64,000 nucleotides of DNA, from positions 62,001 to 126,000 of the forward strand of contig JAHQRK010000028.1 of assembly GCA_019828595.1 (NCBI GenBank). Reading direction: 5' to 3'. The notes below the pieces were generated by a model. That model searched no databases. It had not been told where the DNA came from and saw only the letters and a program-made list of their open reading frames with translations. Source of the stretch: Aphanomyces cochlioides (Eukaryota; Oomycota; Saprolegniomycetes; Saprolegniales; Verrucalvaceae). Shown here in pieces: positions 45,533 to 58,453 of this stretch. The position numbers and the translations under genes were made by a program. Numbering within the stretch: the first letter of the stretch is position 1; every line of letters begins with the position of its first letter.

Positions 45533-48500
45533 CCCAGCGAGTTCTTGGGCTGCTCACTTGGTGGAGCAAGAGCGGGCGATTCGTTGGTAGACATTTCCAC
45601 ATCTTCTTGTCGACGCGGTTGGTGGCTGCTGGCTCAGTCCCATTGGTCACGAGAAAGGCCGGGGCCAGACCCCCAGTGACAGGGGTAGAAGGGGAATCCA
45701 TGCCATCCCCGCAGCACGGTGACTGGGGTACACCATTGCTCCGGCGAGAACCCAAATCGGGATACCGCCCCCGCCCCTCCGAAGAGGCCCCTGGGGGGAA
45801 GTAGACAGAACCGCAGGGTGTGCCCATAGGGGGGGCCCTCGTAGCCTCTAGGGCTGGCATGGACCACGTTTTCTCACCGCCTTCACTGGGGATCGACTCC
45901 AATTGGAGTCCAGGGAAGCAGCCACCACAGGCACAAGGCCCCAGTGGTTCGCCCTCCTGAGTGAGGGCTTCGCTAGACAAGTTAACGACAGTGGTCTGGG
46001 GGTCAACCACTGACCCACTGAGGTTGACCCCCCCTGGAACTCCGGCGAGTGGAGCACCAGGTGAAGCGCTGGTGGAGCGAGACGCAGATTGGTCTCCAGA
46101 GACGCTGTTAGGGTCGAACTCGACCTCCACTTCGGCCCTAGGGTTAGGTGTAGAGACATTACTCACCCCACTTCCGCCATCCTGATTGGACGACGAAAGT
46201 GGGTGAGGTGATACAATACCTGGAATGATGTTGACTCCGTGAGTGTTGGTCTCACGGAGCTCGGAACAGCTGTTGGCGTTGGACATTTTGAGCGCGGCGG
46301 CACTTGATAACTTCTTGACTTGAGGGGTACGAGACAAATTCGGAAGTCCCAGCGAGTTCTTGGGCTGCTCACTTGGTGGAGCAAGAGCGGGCGATTCGTT
46401 GGTAGACATTTCCACATCTTCTTGTCGACGCGGTTGGTGGCTGCTGGCTCAGTCCCATTGGTCACGAGAAAGGCCGGGGCCAGACCCCCAGTGACAGGGG
46501 TAGAAGGGGAATCCATGCCATCCCCGCAGCACGGTGACTGGGGTACACCATTGCTCCGGCGAGAACCCAAATCGGGATACCGCCCCCGCCCCTCCGAAGA
46601 GGCCCCTGGGGGGAAGTAGACAGAACCGCAGGGTGTGCCCATAGGGGGGGCCCTCGTAGCCTCTAGGGCTGGCATGGATCCCGTTTTCTCACCGCCTTCA
46701 CTGGGGATCGACTCCAATTGGAGTCCAGGGAAGCAGCCACCACAGGCACAAGGCCCCAGTGGTTCGCCCTCCTGAGTGAGGGCTTCGCTAGACAAGTTAA
46801 CGACAGTGGTCTGGGGGTCAACCACTGACCCACTGAGGTTGACCCCCCCTGGAACTCCGGCGAGTGGAGCACCAGGTGAAGCGCTGGTGGAGCGAGACGC
46901 AGATTGGTCCCCAGAGACGCTGTTGGGGTCGAACTCGACCTCCACTTCGGCCCTAGGGTTAGGTGTAGAGACATTACTCACCCCACTTCCGCCATCCTGA
47001 TTGGACGACGAAAGTGGGTGAGGTGATACAATACCTGGAATGATGGTGACTCCGTGAGTGTTGGTCTCACGGAGCTCGGAACAGCTGTTGGCGTTGGACA
47101 TTTTGAGCGCGGCGGCACTTGATAACTTCTTGACTTGAGGGGTACGAGACAAATTCGGAAGTCCCAGCGAGTTCTTGGGCTGCTCACTTGGTGGAGCAAG
47201 AGCGGGCGATTCGTTGGTAGACATTTCCACATCTTCTTGTCGACGCGGTTGGTGGCTGCTGGCTCAGTCCCATTGGTCACGAGAAAGGCCGGGGCCAGAC
47301 CCCCAGTGACAGGGGTAGAAGGGGAATCCATGCCATCCCCGCAGCACGGTGACTGGGGTACACCATTGCTCCGGCGAGAACCCAAATCGGGATACCGCCC
47401 CCGCCCCTCCGAAGAGGCCCCTGGGGGGAAGTAGACAGAACCGCAGGGTGTGCCCATAGGGGGGGCCCTCGTAGCCTCTAGGGCTGGCATGGACCCCGTT
47501 TTCTCACCGCCTTCACTGGGGATCGACTCCAATTGGAGTCCAGGGAAGCAGCCACCACAGGCACAAGGCCCCAGTGGTTCGCCCTCCTGAGTGAGGGCTT
47601 CGCTAGACAAGTTAACGACAGTGGTCTGGGGGTCAACCACTGACCCACTGAGGTTGACACCCCCCCCTGGAACTCCGGCGAGTGGAGCACCAGGTGAAGC
47701 GCTGGTGGAGCGAGACGCAGATTGGTCTCCAGAGACGCTGTTAGGGTCGAACTCGACCTCCACTTCGGCCCTAGGGTTAGGTGTAGAGACATTACTCACC
47801 CCACTTCCGCCATCCTGATTGGACGACGAAAGTGGGTGAGGTGATACAATACCTGGAATGATGTTGACTCCGTGAGTGTTGGTCTCACGGAGCTCGGAAC
47901 AGCTGTTGGCGTTGGACATTTTGAGCGCGGCGGCACTTGATAACTTCTTGACTTGAGGGGTACGAGACAAATTCGGAAGTCCCAGCGAGTTCTTGGGCTG
48001 CTCACTTGGTGGAGCAAGAGCGGGCGATTCGTTGGTAGACATTTCCACATCTTCTTGTCGACGCGGTTGGTGGCTGCTGGCTCAGTCCCATTGGTCACGA
48101 GAAAGGCCGGGGCCAGACCCCCAGTGACAGGGGTAGAAGGGGAATCCATGCCATCCCCGCAGCACGGTGACTGGGGTACACCATTGCTCCGGCGAGAACC
48201 CAAATCGGGATACCGCCCCCGCCCCTCCGAAGAGGCCCCTGGGGGGAAGTAGACAGAACCGCAGGGTGTGCCCATAGGGGGGGCCCTCGTAGCCTCTAGG
48301 GCTGGCATGGACCCCGTTTTCTCACCGCCTTCACTGGGGATCGACTCCAATTGGAGTCCAGGGAAGCAGCCACCACAGGCACAAGGCCCCAGTGGTTCGC
48401 CCTCCTGAGTGAGGGCTTCGCTAGACAAGTTAACGACAGTGGTCTGGGGGTCAACCACTGACCCACTGAGGTTGACCCCCCTGGAACTCCGGCGAGTGGA

Positions 48501-48794
48501 GCACCAGGTGAAGCGCTGGTGGAGCGAGACGCAGATTGGTCTCCAGAGACGCTGTTAGGGTCGAACTCGACCTCCACTTCGGCCCTAGGGTTAGGTGTAG
48601 AGACATTACTCACCCCACTTCCGCCATCCTGATTGGACGACGAAAGTGGGTGAGGTGATACAATACCTGGAATGATGGTGACTCCGTGAGTGTTGGTCTC
48701 ACGGAGCTCGGAACAGCTGTTGGCGTTGGACATTTTGAGCGCGGCGGCACTTGATAACTTCTTGACTTGAGGGGTACGAGGCAAATTCGGAAGT
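45533..48794 (-). repeat. Array A: four ~815-bp tandem units from ORF1
   Basis: Units 45533-46347 (815), 46348-47162 (815), 47163-47980 (818) and 47981-48794 (814). In plus reading each has 78 bp of ORF1 (reverse complement of residues ~699-724) ending CCACATCTTCTTGT, then 737 bp with residues 225 to 1 and the 5' leader, ending GGAAGT. The joins are identical in all units. Unit-length differences sit in a C-run (GACACCCCCCC or GACCCCC). The last unit keeps GAGGCAAATT while the others and N3 have GAGACAAATT. The period is not a multiple of three, so no long protein repeat results. Confidence 0.92.
48045..48058. repeat. Target-site duplication of T1, left copy
   Basis: CCACATCTTCTTGT, matching 53843-53856 after the T1 tail. 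The same 14 bases occur inside every array unit at the equivalent place. Confidence 0.88.
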
Positions 48795-48800
48795 TGAAGT

Positions 48801-49563
48801 CGACGTGGAACTCTCGTTTGAAGACTTTGCAGTGCCTCGAATTGTATTGGAAGATTCAAGTGCGCCACGCCCGAAAAAGACCAAAGGCAAAGCGAAGAAA
48901 CAACGACTTAACAAGTCTGCTGCAGCCCACCTCGAATTGGCGAAGAAGATCATTCGAGATAAGAAAGTCGAAGGCAGTATCACCGAATGTCAACGCATTT
49001 TGCGAGATGACCCTCAGCTCGTTGCACATGCTATGTACGCACAAGATGAAGACCTCAGTTTGTTTCAGTCACTTGTTGCAACCAAAACTATTGAGCGCAA
49101 GATGGCTTTGTTAAAAGCTCAAGGCAAGCCTCACAACTACAAACATCACGTCAACTTCATGGCTCAATACAAGATTCACCCGTCAGAAATCTTGGAAGAA
49201 TTGACCACGGACATACCAGAGATCAAGCGCATCCTCTTTGCACTTGCTACGATTGACTTATTCCTCTCAAATCGGGCCCCAGACCTCTACACAAACTCGG
49301 AGGCACTGACTGTTCTATTGAACCAAGAAGCAACAAGATTGCCTGACACCAACTGCTTGACGGACTGGTCGCTGTTTGCTTTGATCGAAAACTTCAGCGA
49401 CAATCTCGAGAAGTTCACTTTGCCGGCTCCCGTCTTGTCGGCCATCTCGATGCTCAAAAGCATCACCAACAATTACCACATCGACGAGCTCTGCAGCAAA
49501 GCTCACCACTCCATGAACGCCGACGAAATTGATCCCCTCGATTTGGAGGACGATCAACTCTAA
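48801..49563 (+). pseudogene. LINE ORF1 C-terminal part of T1
   Basis: Residues ~760-1012, open from DVELSFEDF to TAA at 49563. It includes the basic stretch and the helical C-terminal domain. It has lost its start through the 5' inversion. The first in-frame ATG is internal (MYAQDED). Confidence 0.85.
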
Positions 49564-49641
49564 GGCTTCTATCCCCTGCTTCAATCCATTTCAACCTCCC
49601 CTCTGACCCCTCCATTCTACTCATTTTCATCTGTACTCGTG

Positions 49642-52600
49642 ATGAGTGACAACAACTTCTCCGATGTCCCAACTGAACTCGTGGACTAGGACCCACAAAT
49701 CATCTCCCTCAACACCAATGGCTTCTCCAACAGTCATCGGTACATCCTCGACAAACTATCAAGTGTTCACGACGTTTCCTTTATCCAAGAAACCCGTTTC
49801 CGCACGCCAAGTCTCCACGACCGTGTTGCGTTCCATTGGCAACGCATCACAAACCACGAAGGCTCTTTGTTCTTTGAAGAGCCTATTTACCCTGAAGTAT
49901 CCACGTCGCCAGCCACTGGAGGTCTGGCTACGTTGATACATCCTCACTCTCCTTTGAAGAACGCCACTCAAGTCCCTCATGACAACCCAGTGCTTCGTGG
50001 TCGTTATCTACAAGTGCGATGTACTCTGGGCCCACTGACAGTCGTTCTCCACAATATCTATGCGCCGGCAGCCTTCCAAGAACGAGCAAGTTACTTCGAA
50101 GAATTGCCACGCGACTTTCCTCCACATGCGCTCCACATTGTTGGAGGAGATTTCAACTGCACTCTCAACAAAGATTTGGATTCGTTGAGACCCAGTACCT
50201 CCACCATGGCCGGCACCCTTCAACTGGAACAATGGATGCACAGTTTGTCTCTGGTGGATCTGTTTCGCCGTCAAAACCCCGTGGCAAGAACCTTCACAAG
50301 TCCCACACTCACCAACCGACTCGACTACATCTTTTGTTCGTCCACCTTGGCGGGTCTTTGTCATTGGAAGGCGACGCACATGCCACACGTTCCACAGGCT
50401 GACCACGTGGCTTGTCGTATCATCACAAAGCGTCAAACATTGCGCCATGGCTCTGGATCATGGAAAGCTCCAACTTGGCTACTTCGTCTACCACGAGCGG
50501 CCGAGATTGTTCATGGATGTCTGGATCGATTTTTGGACAAGTCTCCAACATTCCACAATATCTCCAAGGCCTACGACATGCTGGTCAATGATATCCGCTC
50601 CCAACTCAAAGAATACCATTCTCAACGATTGGAGAAACAACGTCTGCCGTTGAAGAAGTTAGCTGTCGAGATCGCTTCGCTTTTGCAAGTCCCCAACATG
50701 CGTCAAGATTCAGTGCTGGTGGATCGAGTGCGAGACCTTCAAAAGCAAATTCACGAGCTGCAAGATCGAGACAAGCAGTTTCGTCAAGACCAGGCGTTCC
50801 AACTTCACTTGTACAAAGCAGAGCGCTCGTCCAAGTTCCACTTCATGTCCCCTGTCCCTACCCCCTTGAAGAAGACAGTCTTCAAAGAGTTGGTGGATGT
50901 CAATGGAAATGTTGTCTCCAATCAACAAGGCATGTCTGACGTCCTGGTCGACTACTACAAGGACTTGTTTGCAGCTCCCGAGGTGCAGCGATCTGGAGAC
51001 GAAGTGTCGTCATTTCTGACCCCATTGACTCGACACAAGCAACTGCCAGAGCAAGCCCAGAAAGAGCTGTCGGCTCCCTTGCGCGCCAACGAGTTCTATC
51101 ATGCTATTCGACACAGCAGTTCGAACTCAGCGCCAGGTCCCAACGCTCTGCCATTCGAAGTCCTCAAACTTGCACCTCACAAGTGGTCGTTGGTATTGGA
51201 GCTGCTATTCACACACCAGCTCCATTCTCACCCTCGCTTGACTCCCATGCAACTTGTCAGTACGCTGGTGTTGCTGCACAAGAAAGGCCCCAAGTCACAG
51301 GCCAAGAACTATCGGCCCATTAGCCTACTCAACACGGATGTGAAAATCCTGACGAGTATTCTGGCTTATTGACTCCAGCGCCACATTCGACACATCATCC
51401 ACCCGGACCAGCAAGGCTTTATCCGTCGAAGCAATATCCAAACCAATATTGCACGACTGGATGACATGCTGCACCACATCAAACTACACAGTCCGTCCTC
51501 GATGGTGGCACTGCTTGACTTTGAGAAAGCTTTTGATCGCGTGGACCACGCGTACTTGCTCCGCGTCCTCCGTCACTATGGCTTTCCCGAAACCTTTGTT
51601 GACATGGTTCGCGTACTGTACTCGGGCCGCAAGTCTCGCATCTTGGTGAACGGCTTCTTGTCCAAGCCAGTTCACATCTCACGCGGTGTGTTGCAAGGTG
51701 ATCCACTGTCGCCACTTCTGTTTGTGATCGCTTTGGAACCGATGTGCCAACTCCTACGGCAACACTCCAACTATGGCATCAAGTGTGGGGATCGCTACCA
51801 CACTGGGAGTTACTTTGCCGACGACTCGCAACTCTATGCTGCAAATGAGACGTGCCTCCACCGGCAGCTTGCATTGGTTCAAACCTTTTGCGACAAGTCT
51901 GGTTTCCGACTCAACGTAGACAAGACCCAAATTCTGACCTACAGCCAGTTGAATGGGAACCTTGCCTCACTACAAGTTACTTCCGACAGTCCCGTGAAGG
52001 CTCTTGGTATCTTGGTTGCGCCCAATCTTTCTCCATTGGCACGTTTCAATTACGTGTTTGAGAAGTTTGTGGCTCGCTTGTCTTTGTGGCTCTACAAGGC
52101 TCGAACCATGGCCGGAAAAGTCACTATCCTGCACAGCATATGTCTGCCTGTGTTATGGTACCAACTGGCTTTTGTCCCTGCCGACAAAGACCTGGCCAAA
52201 AAGATCGACAAGGCCATGCTTCAATTTATGCATGGTGAAGAAATCAACCCATCCTCCTCTGTCCATGACCTCCGTTTGATCAAAAAGGAGATCATATTCA
52301 TGCCGAAGAAGTCCGGTGGCTTAGGCCTGCACCATGCACTTGCTTTATGGCAACAACACAACCGCTCTGTCATGATCAGATGCATTCAAGCCATCACCAC
52401 CCCACCCCGCAAGTCTGCCATGTCCGCCTGGATTACGCCGGGCTATACTCTCCTCGAGAAGGCTTTTCATCCATGGGGTTCCCCCCGAGATCTCCTCTTG
52501 GCAAATGGCTCTTCTGCATTCATCAGACAACTGTACAAGAATCCCAATATCACTCCAATGTGGAAAGCCTTATTGAGTAGCTGGTTTGAATCCCGCTGGA

Positions 52601-53696
52601 CTCCGTACGGCTGTCCAAATCACATCTCATCTTTGGATGTTCCCCTTTGGCACAACTCGTATCTGCCTGGACTCGAAGACCTATATGATCAGTGCTCTAC
52701 ATCGACGTAAGACCAAGCCAATGTATTGGCTTCGCTTCACATCACGAAGTTGTCGCATTTGTTGACTCCGTGTCAGCGAGTTTGGCCAGCTTCGATCTTG
52801 TTCGACAAAATCAACCGTGCCTGCCGCCAAGCCAATTTTGTCCCTCCAACGAAACAATGGATCTCAATCTTGGTGACCAAGTTATCACGATTGTTTGAGA
52901 TTGTTTCTGAAGAGGATGCTCCCGTGCTCCACTTGCCGACGCCTAGCTCTGAATGGATGGAATGGCACTGGATGATTCACCCTGACTCGAGTCCGATCTT
53001 GTTGGCGTTTGCGACTTCGAAATCGGCTAAGATCAGAGCTTCTCCAGCTGTCAGCTCGTCCATTCTTCCTACCAAGCATCTCAACCTGCCATCCAACTTT
53101 TACGAAGACCCCAAGCGCCTTACCCAACTTGCCGCCTTCCTCCAACCCGACCACATTCTCCCTCGATATGGAGAGTTCATTTTCAAGACCCTTCTCCGCG
53201 CCAACGCCATGCAATATCTGTTTCAGTACCAAGACCCCAAGCCGACGTGTGTCTTCTGTCGTGTCAATGAGACGTACGAGCATTTCCTGTTCTCTTGTGG
53301 ATATGGTCAATCTGTTTGGTATTTCTTCAAGGCGATCCAGCGACTGCTCGAGTGTTCCTTTCCGTCCACGTGTCTGGAAATGTTCTACGAGACGCCCAAG
53401 CGTCCGATGGATACTACATCCGTGGCTATCTGAAGATATGGCCGATTGTCCGAGCCTGCGTGTATTATCAAATATGGCTCCAACGTGCCGATCGCACCTT
53501 TCGACCCGACCTCACAGCGAAGAGTCCGATGGAAGTTGCCATTCATGCTGCTTCTTTGATCAAGCTACATCTACAACAGCTCCTGGTTGATCTCCCTCTC
53601 AAGAAGGGATACACCAAGGTATTCAATGTGCTCAAGCATCTATCTTCGGACCCCTGGTTACGTCAACACATCATTCCTAACAGCGTCGTTTCATGA
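49642..53696 (+). pseudogene. LINE ORF2 of T1, three stops and one deletion
   Basis: ATG 49642 (MSDNN) to TGA 53696. TGG to TAG at 49687-49689 (codon 16) is private to this copy; T2 has TGG here. TGA at 51370-51372 (codon 577), TAA at 52708-52710 (codon 1023) and a one-base loss at ~53401 are shared with P8. The C-run at ~52483 has the normal six C and the codon at ~52970 is TGG, unlike P8. Motifs of the endonuclease, reverse transcriptase and knuckle are otherwise intact. Confidence 0.9.
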
Positions 53697-53842
53697 GAGA
53701 GCTGACGGCTCACTCACTTCATCTCCTGTTCAATGACCACTTTGCCATATTCTGTTTTCCAAGTTCTATTTATACAGTACGAGGCAAATTAGTAAGTCAT
53801 TAGGGCCTTTGCTCAAAAATAAGGTTAATACAACTCATTTAA

Positions 53843-53856
53843 CCACATCTTCTTGT
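53843..53856. repeat. Target-site duplication of T1, right copy
   Basis: CCACATCTTCTTGT followed by the normal continuation of minus-strand ORF1 (TGTTTGTC). Confidence 0.88.
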
Positions 53857-55940
53857 TGTTTGTCTTGTCCATTGTTGTTAGGGGGATCGCTGTCACCAGA
53901 CATATCGACATCAGAGCCATGAGAAGGAGCTGTTGGCTGTGGTTGTTCATCTTGACGATCTCCAGATGCCTCAGTTGAGTCGGCCTCGCCTTCCGCATTT
54001 GTTCCAGGGTCTTGATCATGATCGTCTCCATCATGTTCAGGTTCTTTTTCTCCTGACGGAGGAGATTTTGCCGCTACCTTGGCCGCTTTTGCCTTCGCTT
54101 TTTCAGCCTTGGCCTCTGCACGTCGTGAAACAATCGACGGAGGCAATGTCTTGTTCAGAGCAGCGATCTTGTGCTGAAACACGACGACAAAAGGCTGACC
54201 CGACGGATCCGTAATGGTGATTTCGCGTAGTGCGTCGCCGGATTTTGGCACCAACACTGCTGGAGGCGCAGGCGACTTGAAAATGACTCTCATATGCGGC
54301 GACTTGATGTTCTGACCAGCAGTAGGGTTGAATGCTGCTATCACTGACTTGGTCAATGCAGCCATTTTCTTGACAATTGCCTTGGCCATCGAAGGGTGAC
54401 TGACCTTGTTGAACGTAACGTAGTAGTTGTTGCCATAACGCGAGTACTTGGGAACCAGGAAGTCTTTGCCACCAAGTCGAAACGTTGTGCCTCCCATTTC
54501 CACGCACGTAGACAAGTTGTAACTTGAGATCACAATGGTCTGTGGGTTCTTCTTGTGGATCAAAATGTTCGGAAATTTGGAGCCCCATAACGAACCAGGA
54601 TTTTCCTTGACAAATTGATCGCAGATGACTTTTTCGGACCAGTCCTTGTAGGCTTCGCCCAACTTGACTGTTAGCTCGTACACTCGGGACTGGGGGGTGA
54701 GCAAAATGTTTTCAATGAAGGCGTCCATGTCACCAGAGTCTTTGTAGAATGTGTCCGCCATGGCCTCGCATCGCGCAATATCGTCATCGGCAACAGCATG
54801 AGCACCAGTGTTGCGGTGTTTTGCGCCTTTGGGAGCATTGCCTTGCTTGGCATCTTTCTTGGACGAAGCTGAATCCTTGCCGGGAGTCTTTTGCGTCCAT
54901 GGATTGGCCTTTTCAGCGTTTTGTTGCTCTTGATCGCCTTGTATTTTGTCTGCCGCGGTAGGAGGATCAACAGCGCCATTTCCTTGAGCAACGGATTTGT
55001 CGACAATGTCTTGATTTGACTGTTCATTGTCATTGTTTGTCGATTGTTCCTCTTGAATAACTTCTCCAGAAGTATCACACGGCTTCGCTTGGCCGTTAAT
55101 GTCGCCTGACCCATCAACCTCCGAGTGAATTTGAGTATTTCCCTCGTCGGTTAAGGCTTCGGTCAGTAGAATCCTTCCCCTCGGCGTCTCCAGAGACCAT
55201 ATCCACGTCCTCTTGAGATTTTTCTTCTTCCTCTCCCGTTCTAGGAGGCTCAGCACAGGGGGCGACGCGGTTGGTGGCTGCTGGCTCAGTCCCATTGGTC
55301 ACGAGAAAGGCCGGGGCCAGACCCCCAGTGACAGGGGTAGAAGGGGAATCCATGCCATCCCCGCAGCACGGTGACTGGGGTACACCATTGCTCCGGCGAG
55401 AACCCAAATCGGGATACCGCCCCCGCCCCTCCGAAGAGGCCCCTGGGGGGAAGTAGACAGAACCGCAGGGTGTGCCCATAGGGGGGGGGCCCTCGTAGCC
55501 TCTAGGGCTGGCATGGACCCCGTTTTCTCACCGCCTTCACTGGGGATCGACTCCAATTGGAGTCCAGGGAAGCAGCCACCACAGGCACAAGGCCCCAGTG
55601 GTTCGCCCTCCTGAGTGAGGGCTTCGCTAGACAAGTTAACGACAGTGGTCTGGGGGTCAACCACTGACCCACTGAGGTTGACCCCCCCTGGAACTCCGGC
55701 GAGTGGAGCACCAGGTGAAGCGCTGGTGGAGCGAGACGCAGATTGGTCTCCAGAGACGCTGTTAGGGTCGAACTCGACCTCCACTTCGGCCCTAGGGTTA
55801 GGTGTAGAGACATTACTCACCCCACTTCCGCCATCCTGATTGGACGACGAAAGTGGGTGAGGTGATACAATACCTGGAATGATGTTGACTCCGTGAGTGT
55901 TGGTCTCACGGAGCTCGGAACAGCTGTTGGCGTTGGACAT
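53843..55940 (-). pseudogene. LINE ORF1 of N4, two frameshifts
   Basis: ATG 55940, reading left. A G-run on the plus strand at 55481-55489 has nine G where N3 has seven, and two bases are lost at about 55162 (CGGTCAGT for CGGTTTCAGT). Between the two lesions the frame is shifted; after the second it is restored, and the rest is open to the T1 tail. Both lesions arose after the duplication that separated N4 from N3. It also carries KKDAKQ where N3 has KKDSKQ. Confidence 0.85.
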
Positions 55941-56001
55941 TTTGAGCGCGGCGGCACTTGATAACTTCTTGACTTGAGGGGTACGAGACAAATTCGGAAG
56001 T

Positions 56002-58447
56002 CCCAGCGAGTTCTTGGGCTGCTCACTTGGTGGAGCAAGAGCGGGCGATTCGTTGGTAGACATTTCCACATCTTCTTGTCGACGCGGTTGGTGGCTGCTG
56101 GCTCAGTCCCATTGGTCACGAGAAAGGCCGGGGCCAGACCCCCAGTGACAGGGGTAGAAGGGGAATCCATGCCATCCCCGCAGCACGGTGACTGGGGTAC
56201 ACCATTGCTCCGGCGAGAACCCAAATCGGGATACCGCCCCCGCCCCTCCGAAGAGGCCCCTGGGGGGAAGTAGACAGAACCGCAGGGTGTGCCCATAGGG
56301 GGGGCCCTCGTAGCCTCTAGGGCTGGCATGGACCCCGTTTTCTCACCGCCTTCACTGGGGATCGACTCCAATTGGAGTCCAGGGAAGCAGCCACCACAGG
56401 CACAAGGCCCCAGTGGTTCGCCCTCCTGAGTGAGGGCTTCGCTAGACAAGTTAACGACAGTGGTCTGGGGGTCAACCACTGACCCACTGAGGTTGACCCC
56501 CCCTGGAACTCCGGCGAGTGGAGCACCAGGTGAAGCGCTGGTGGAGCGAGACGCAGATTGGTCTCCAGAGACGCTGTTAGGGTCGAACTCGACCTCCACT
56601 TCGGCCCTAGGGTTAGGTGTAGAGACATTACTCACCCCACTTCCGCCATCCTGATTGGACGACGAAAGTGGGTGAGGTGATACAATACCTGGAATGATGG
56701 TGACTCCGTGAGTGTTGGTCTCACGGAGCTCGGAACAGCTGTTGGCGTTGGACATTTTGAGCGCGGCGGCACTTGATAACTTCTTGACTTGAGGGGTACG
56801 AGACAAATTCGGAAGTCCCAGCGAGTTCTTGGGCTGCTCACTTGGTGGAGCAAGAGCGGGCGATTCGTTGGTAGACATTTCCACATCTTCTTGTCGACGC
56901 GGTTGGTGGCTGCTGGCTCAGTCCCATTGGTCACGAGAAAGGCCGGGGCCAGACCCCCAGTGACAGGGGTAGAAGGGGAATCCATGCCATCCCCGCAGCA
57001 CGGTGACTGGGGTACACCATTGCTCCGGCGAGAACCCAAATCGGGATACCGCCCCCGCCCCTCCGAAGAGGCCCCTGGGGGGAAGTAGACAGAACCGCAG
57101 GGTGTGCCCATAGGGGGGGGCCCTCGTAGCCTCTAGGGCTGGCATGGACCCCGTTTTCTCACCGCCTTCACTGGGGATCGACTCCAATTGGAGTCCAGGG
57201 AAGCAGCCACCACAGGCACAAGGCCCCAGTGGTTCGCCCTCCTGAGTGAGGGCTTCGCTAGACAAGTTAACGACAGTGGTCTGGGGGTCAACCACTGACC
57301 CACTGAGGTTGACCCCCCCTGGAACTCCGGCGAGTGGAGCACCAGGTGAAGCGCTGGTGGAGCGAGACGCAGATTGGTCCCCAGAGACGCTGTTGGGGTC
57401 GAACTCGACCTCCACTTCGGCCCTAGGGTTAGGTGTAGAGACATTACTCACCCCACTTCCGCCATCCTGATTGGACGACGAAAGTGGGTGAGGTGATACA
57501 ATACCTGGAATGATGGTGACTCCGTGAGTGTTGGTCTCACGGAGCTCGGAACAGCTGTTGGCGTTGGACATTTTGAGCGCGGCGGCACTTGATAACTTCT
57601 TGACTTGAGGGGTACGAGACAAATTCGGAAGTCCCAGCGAGTTCTTGGGCTGCTCACTTGGTGGAGCAAGAGCGGGCGATTCGTTGGTAGACATTTCCAC
57701 ATCTTCTTGTCGACGCGGTTGGTGGCTGCTGGCTCAGTCCCATTGGTCACGAGAAAGGCCGGGGCCAGACCCCCAGTGACAGGGGTAGAAGGGGAATCCA
57801 TGCCATCCCCGCAGCACGGTGACTGGGGTACACCATTGCTCCGGCGAGAACCCAAATCGGGATACCGCCCCCGCCCCTCCGAAGAGGCCCCTGGGGGGAA
57901 GTAGACAGAACCGCAGGGTGTGCCCATAGGGGGGGCCCTCGTAGCCTCTAGGGCTGGCATGGACCCCGTTTTCTCACCGCCTTCACTGGGGATCGACTCC
58001 AATTGGAGTCCAGGGAAGCAGCCACCACAGGCACAAGGCCCCAGTGGTTCGCCCTCCTGAGTGAGGGCTTCGCTAGACAAGTTAACGACAGTGGTCTGGG
58101 GGTCAACCACTGACCCACTGAGGTTGACCCCCCCTGGAACTCCGGCGAGTGGAGCACCAGGTGAAGCGCTGGTGGAGCGAGACGCAGATTGGTCTCCAGA
58201 GACGCTGTTAGGGTCGAACTCGACCTCCACTTCGGCCCTAGGGTTAGGTGTAGAGACATTACTCACCCCACTTCCGCCATCCTGATTGGACGACGAAAGT
58301 GGGTGAGGTGATACAATACCTGGAATGATGGTGACTCCGTGAGTGTTGGTCTCACGGAGCTCGGAACAGCTGTTGGCGTTGGACATTTTGAGCGCGGCGG
58401 CACTTGATAACTTCTTGACTTGAGGGGTACGAGGCAAATTCGGAAGT
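56002..58447 (-). repeat. Array B: three ~815-bp tandem units from ORF1
   Basis: Units 56002-56816 (815), 56817-57632 (816, one extra G in a G-run near 57113) and 57633-58447 (815). Structure and joins are identical to array A. The last unit again has GAGGCAAATT. Array B has one unit fewer than array A, which accounts for the period difference of the large duplication. Confidence 0.92.
57697..57710. repeat. Target-site duplication of T2, left copy
   Basis: CCACATCTTCTTGT before the inverted part of T2. The matching right copy is absent, because T2 is cut by P9. Confidence 0.8.
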
Positions 58448-58453
58448 TGAAGT

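Larger units (their letters stand above)
48059..53842 (+). mobile_element. LINE copy T1 with inverted 5' part (twin priming)
   Basis: Between matching 14-bp target duplications lies one insertion with two parts. 48059-48794 is the element 5' end (leader plus ORF1 residues 1-225) in inverted orientation; 48801-53842 is the 3' part in plus orientation (ORF1 from residue ~760, ORF2, tail). Six bases (TGAAGT) join them and residues 226-759 are missing. Inversion with a deletion at the switch point is the known signature of twin priming in L1. The host is ORF1 of a minus copy. Confidence 0.85.
53843..56001 (-). mobile_element. LINE copy N4, 5' part (duplicate of N3)
   Basis: Same extent and flanks as N3: ORF1 from residue ~699 to the 5' terminus at 56001, then the array join. 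Nearly identical to N3, including the private ORF1 variants, as expected from the 10-kb duplication. Confidence 0.87.

Noticed and set aside
45533..48794. CRISPR array or protein repeat gene
   Set aside because: Units are 815 bp of LINE sequence without spacers, and the period is not a multiple of three.
8470..53842. Recurrent ~145-bp sequence as solo LTRs
   Set aside because: It occurs only once per element, after ORF2, and is the 3' UTR. No copy has it at the 5' end.
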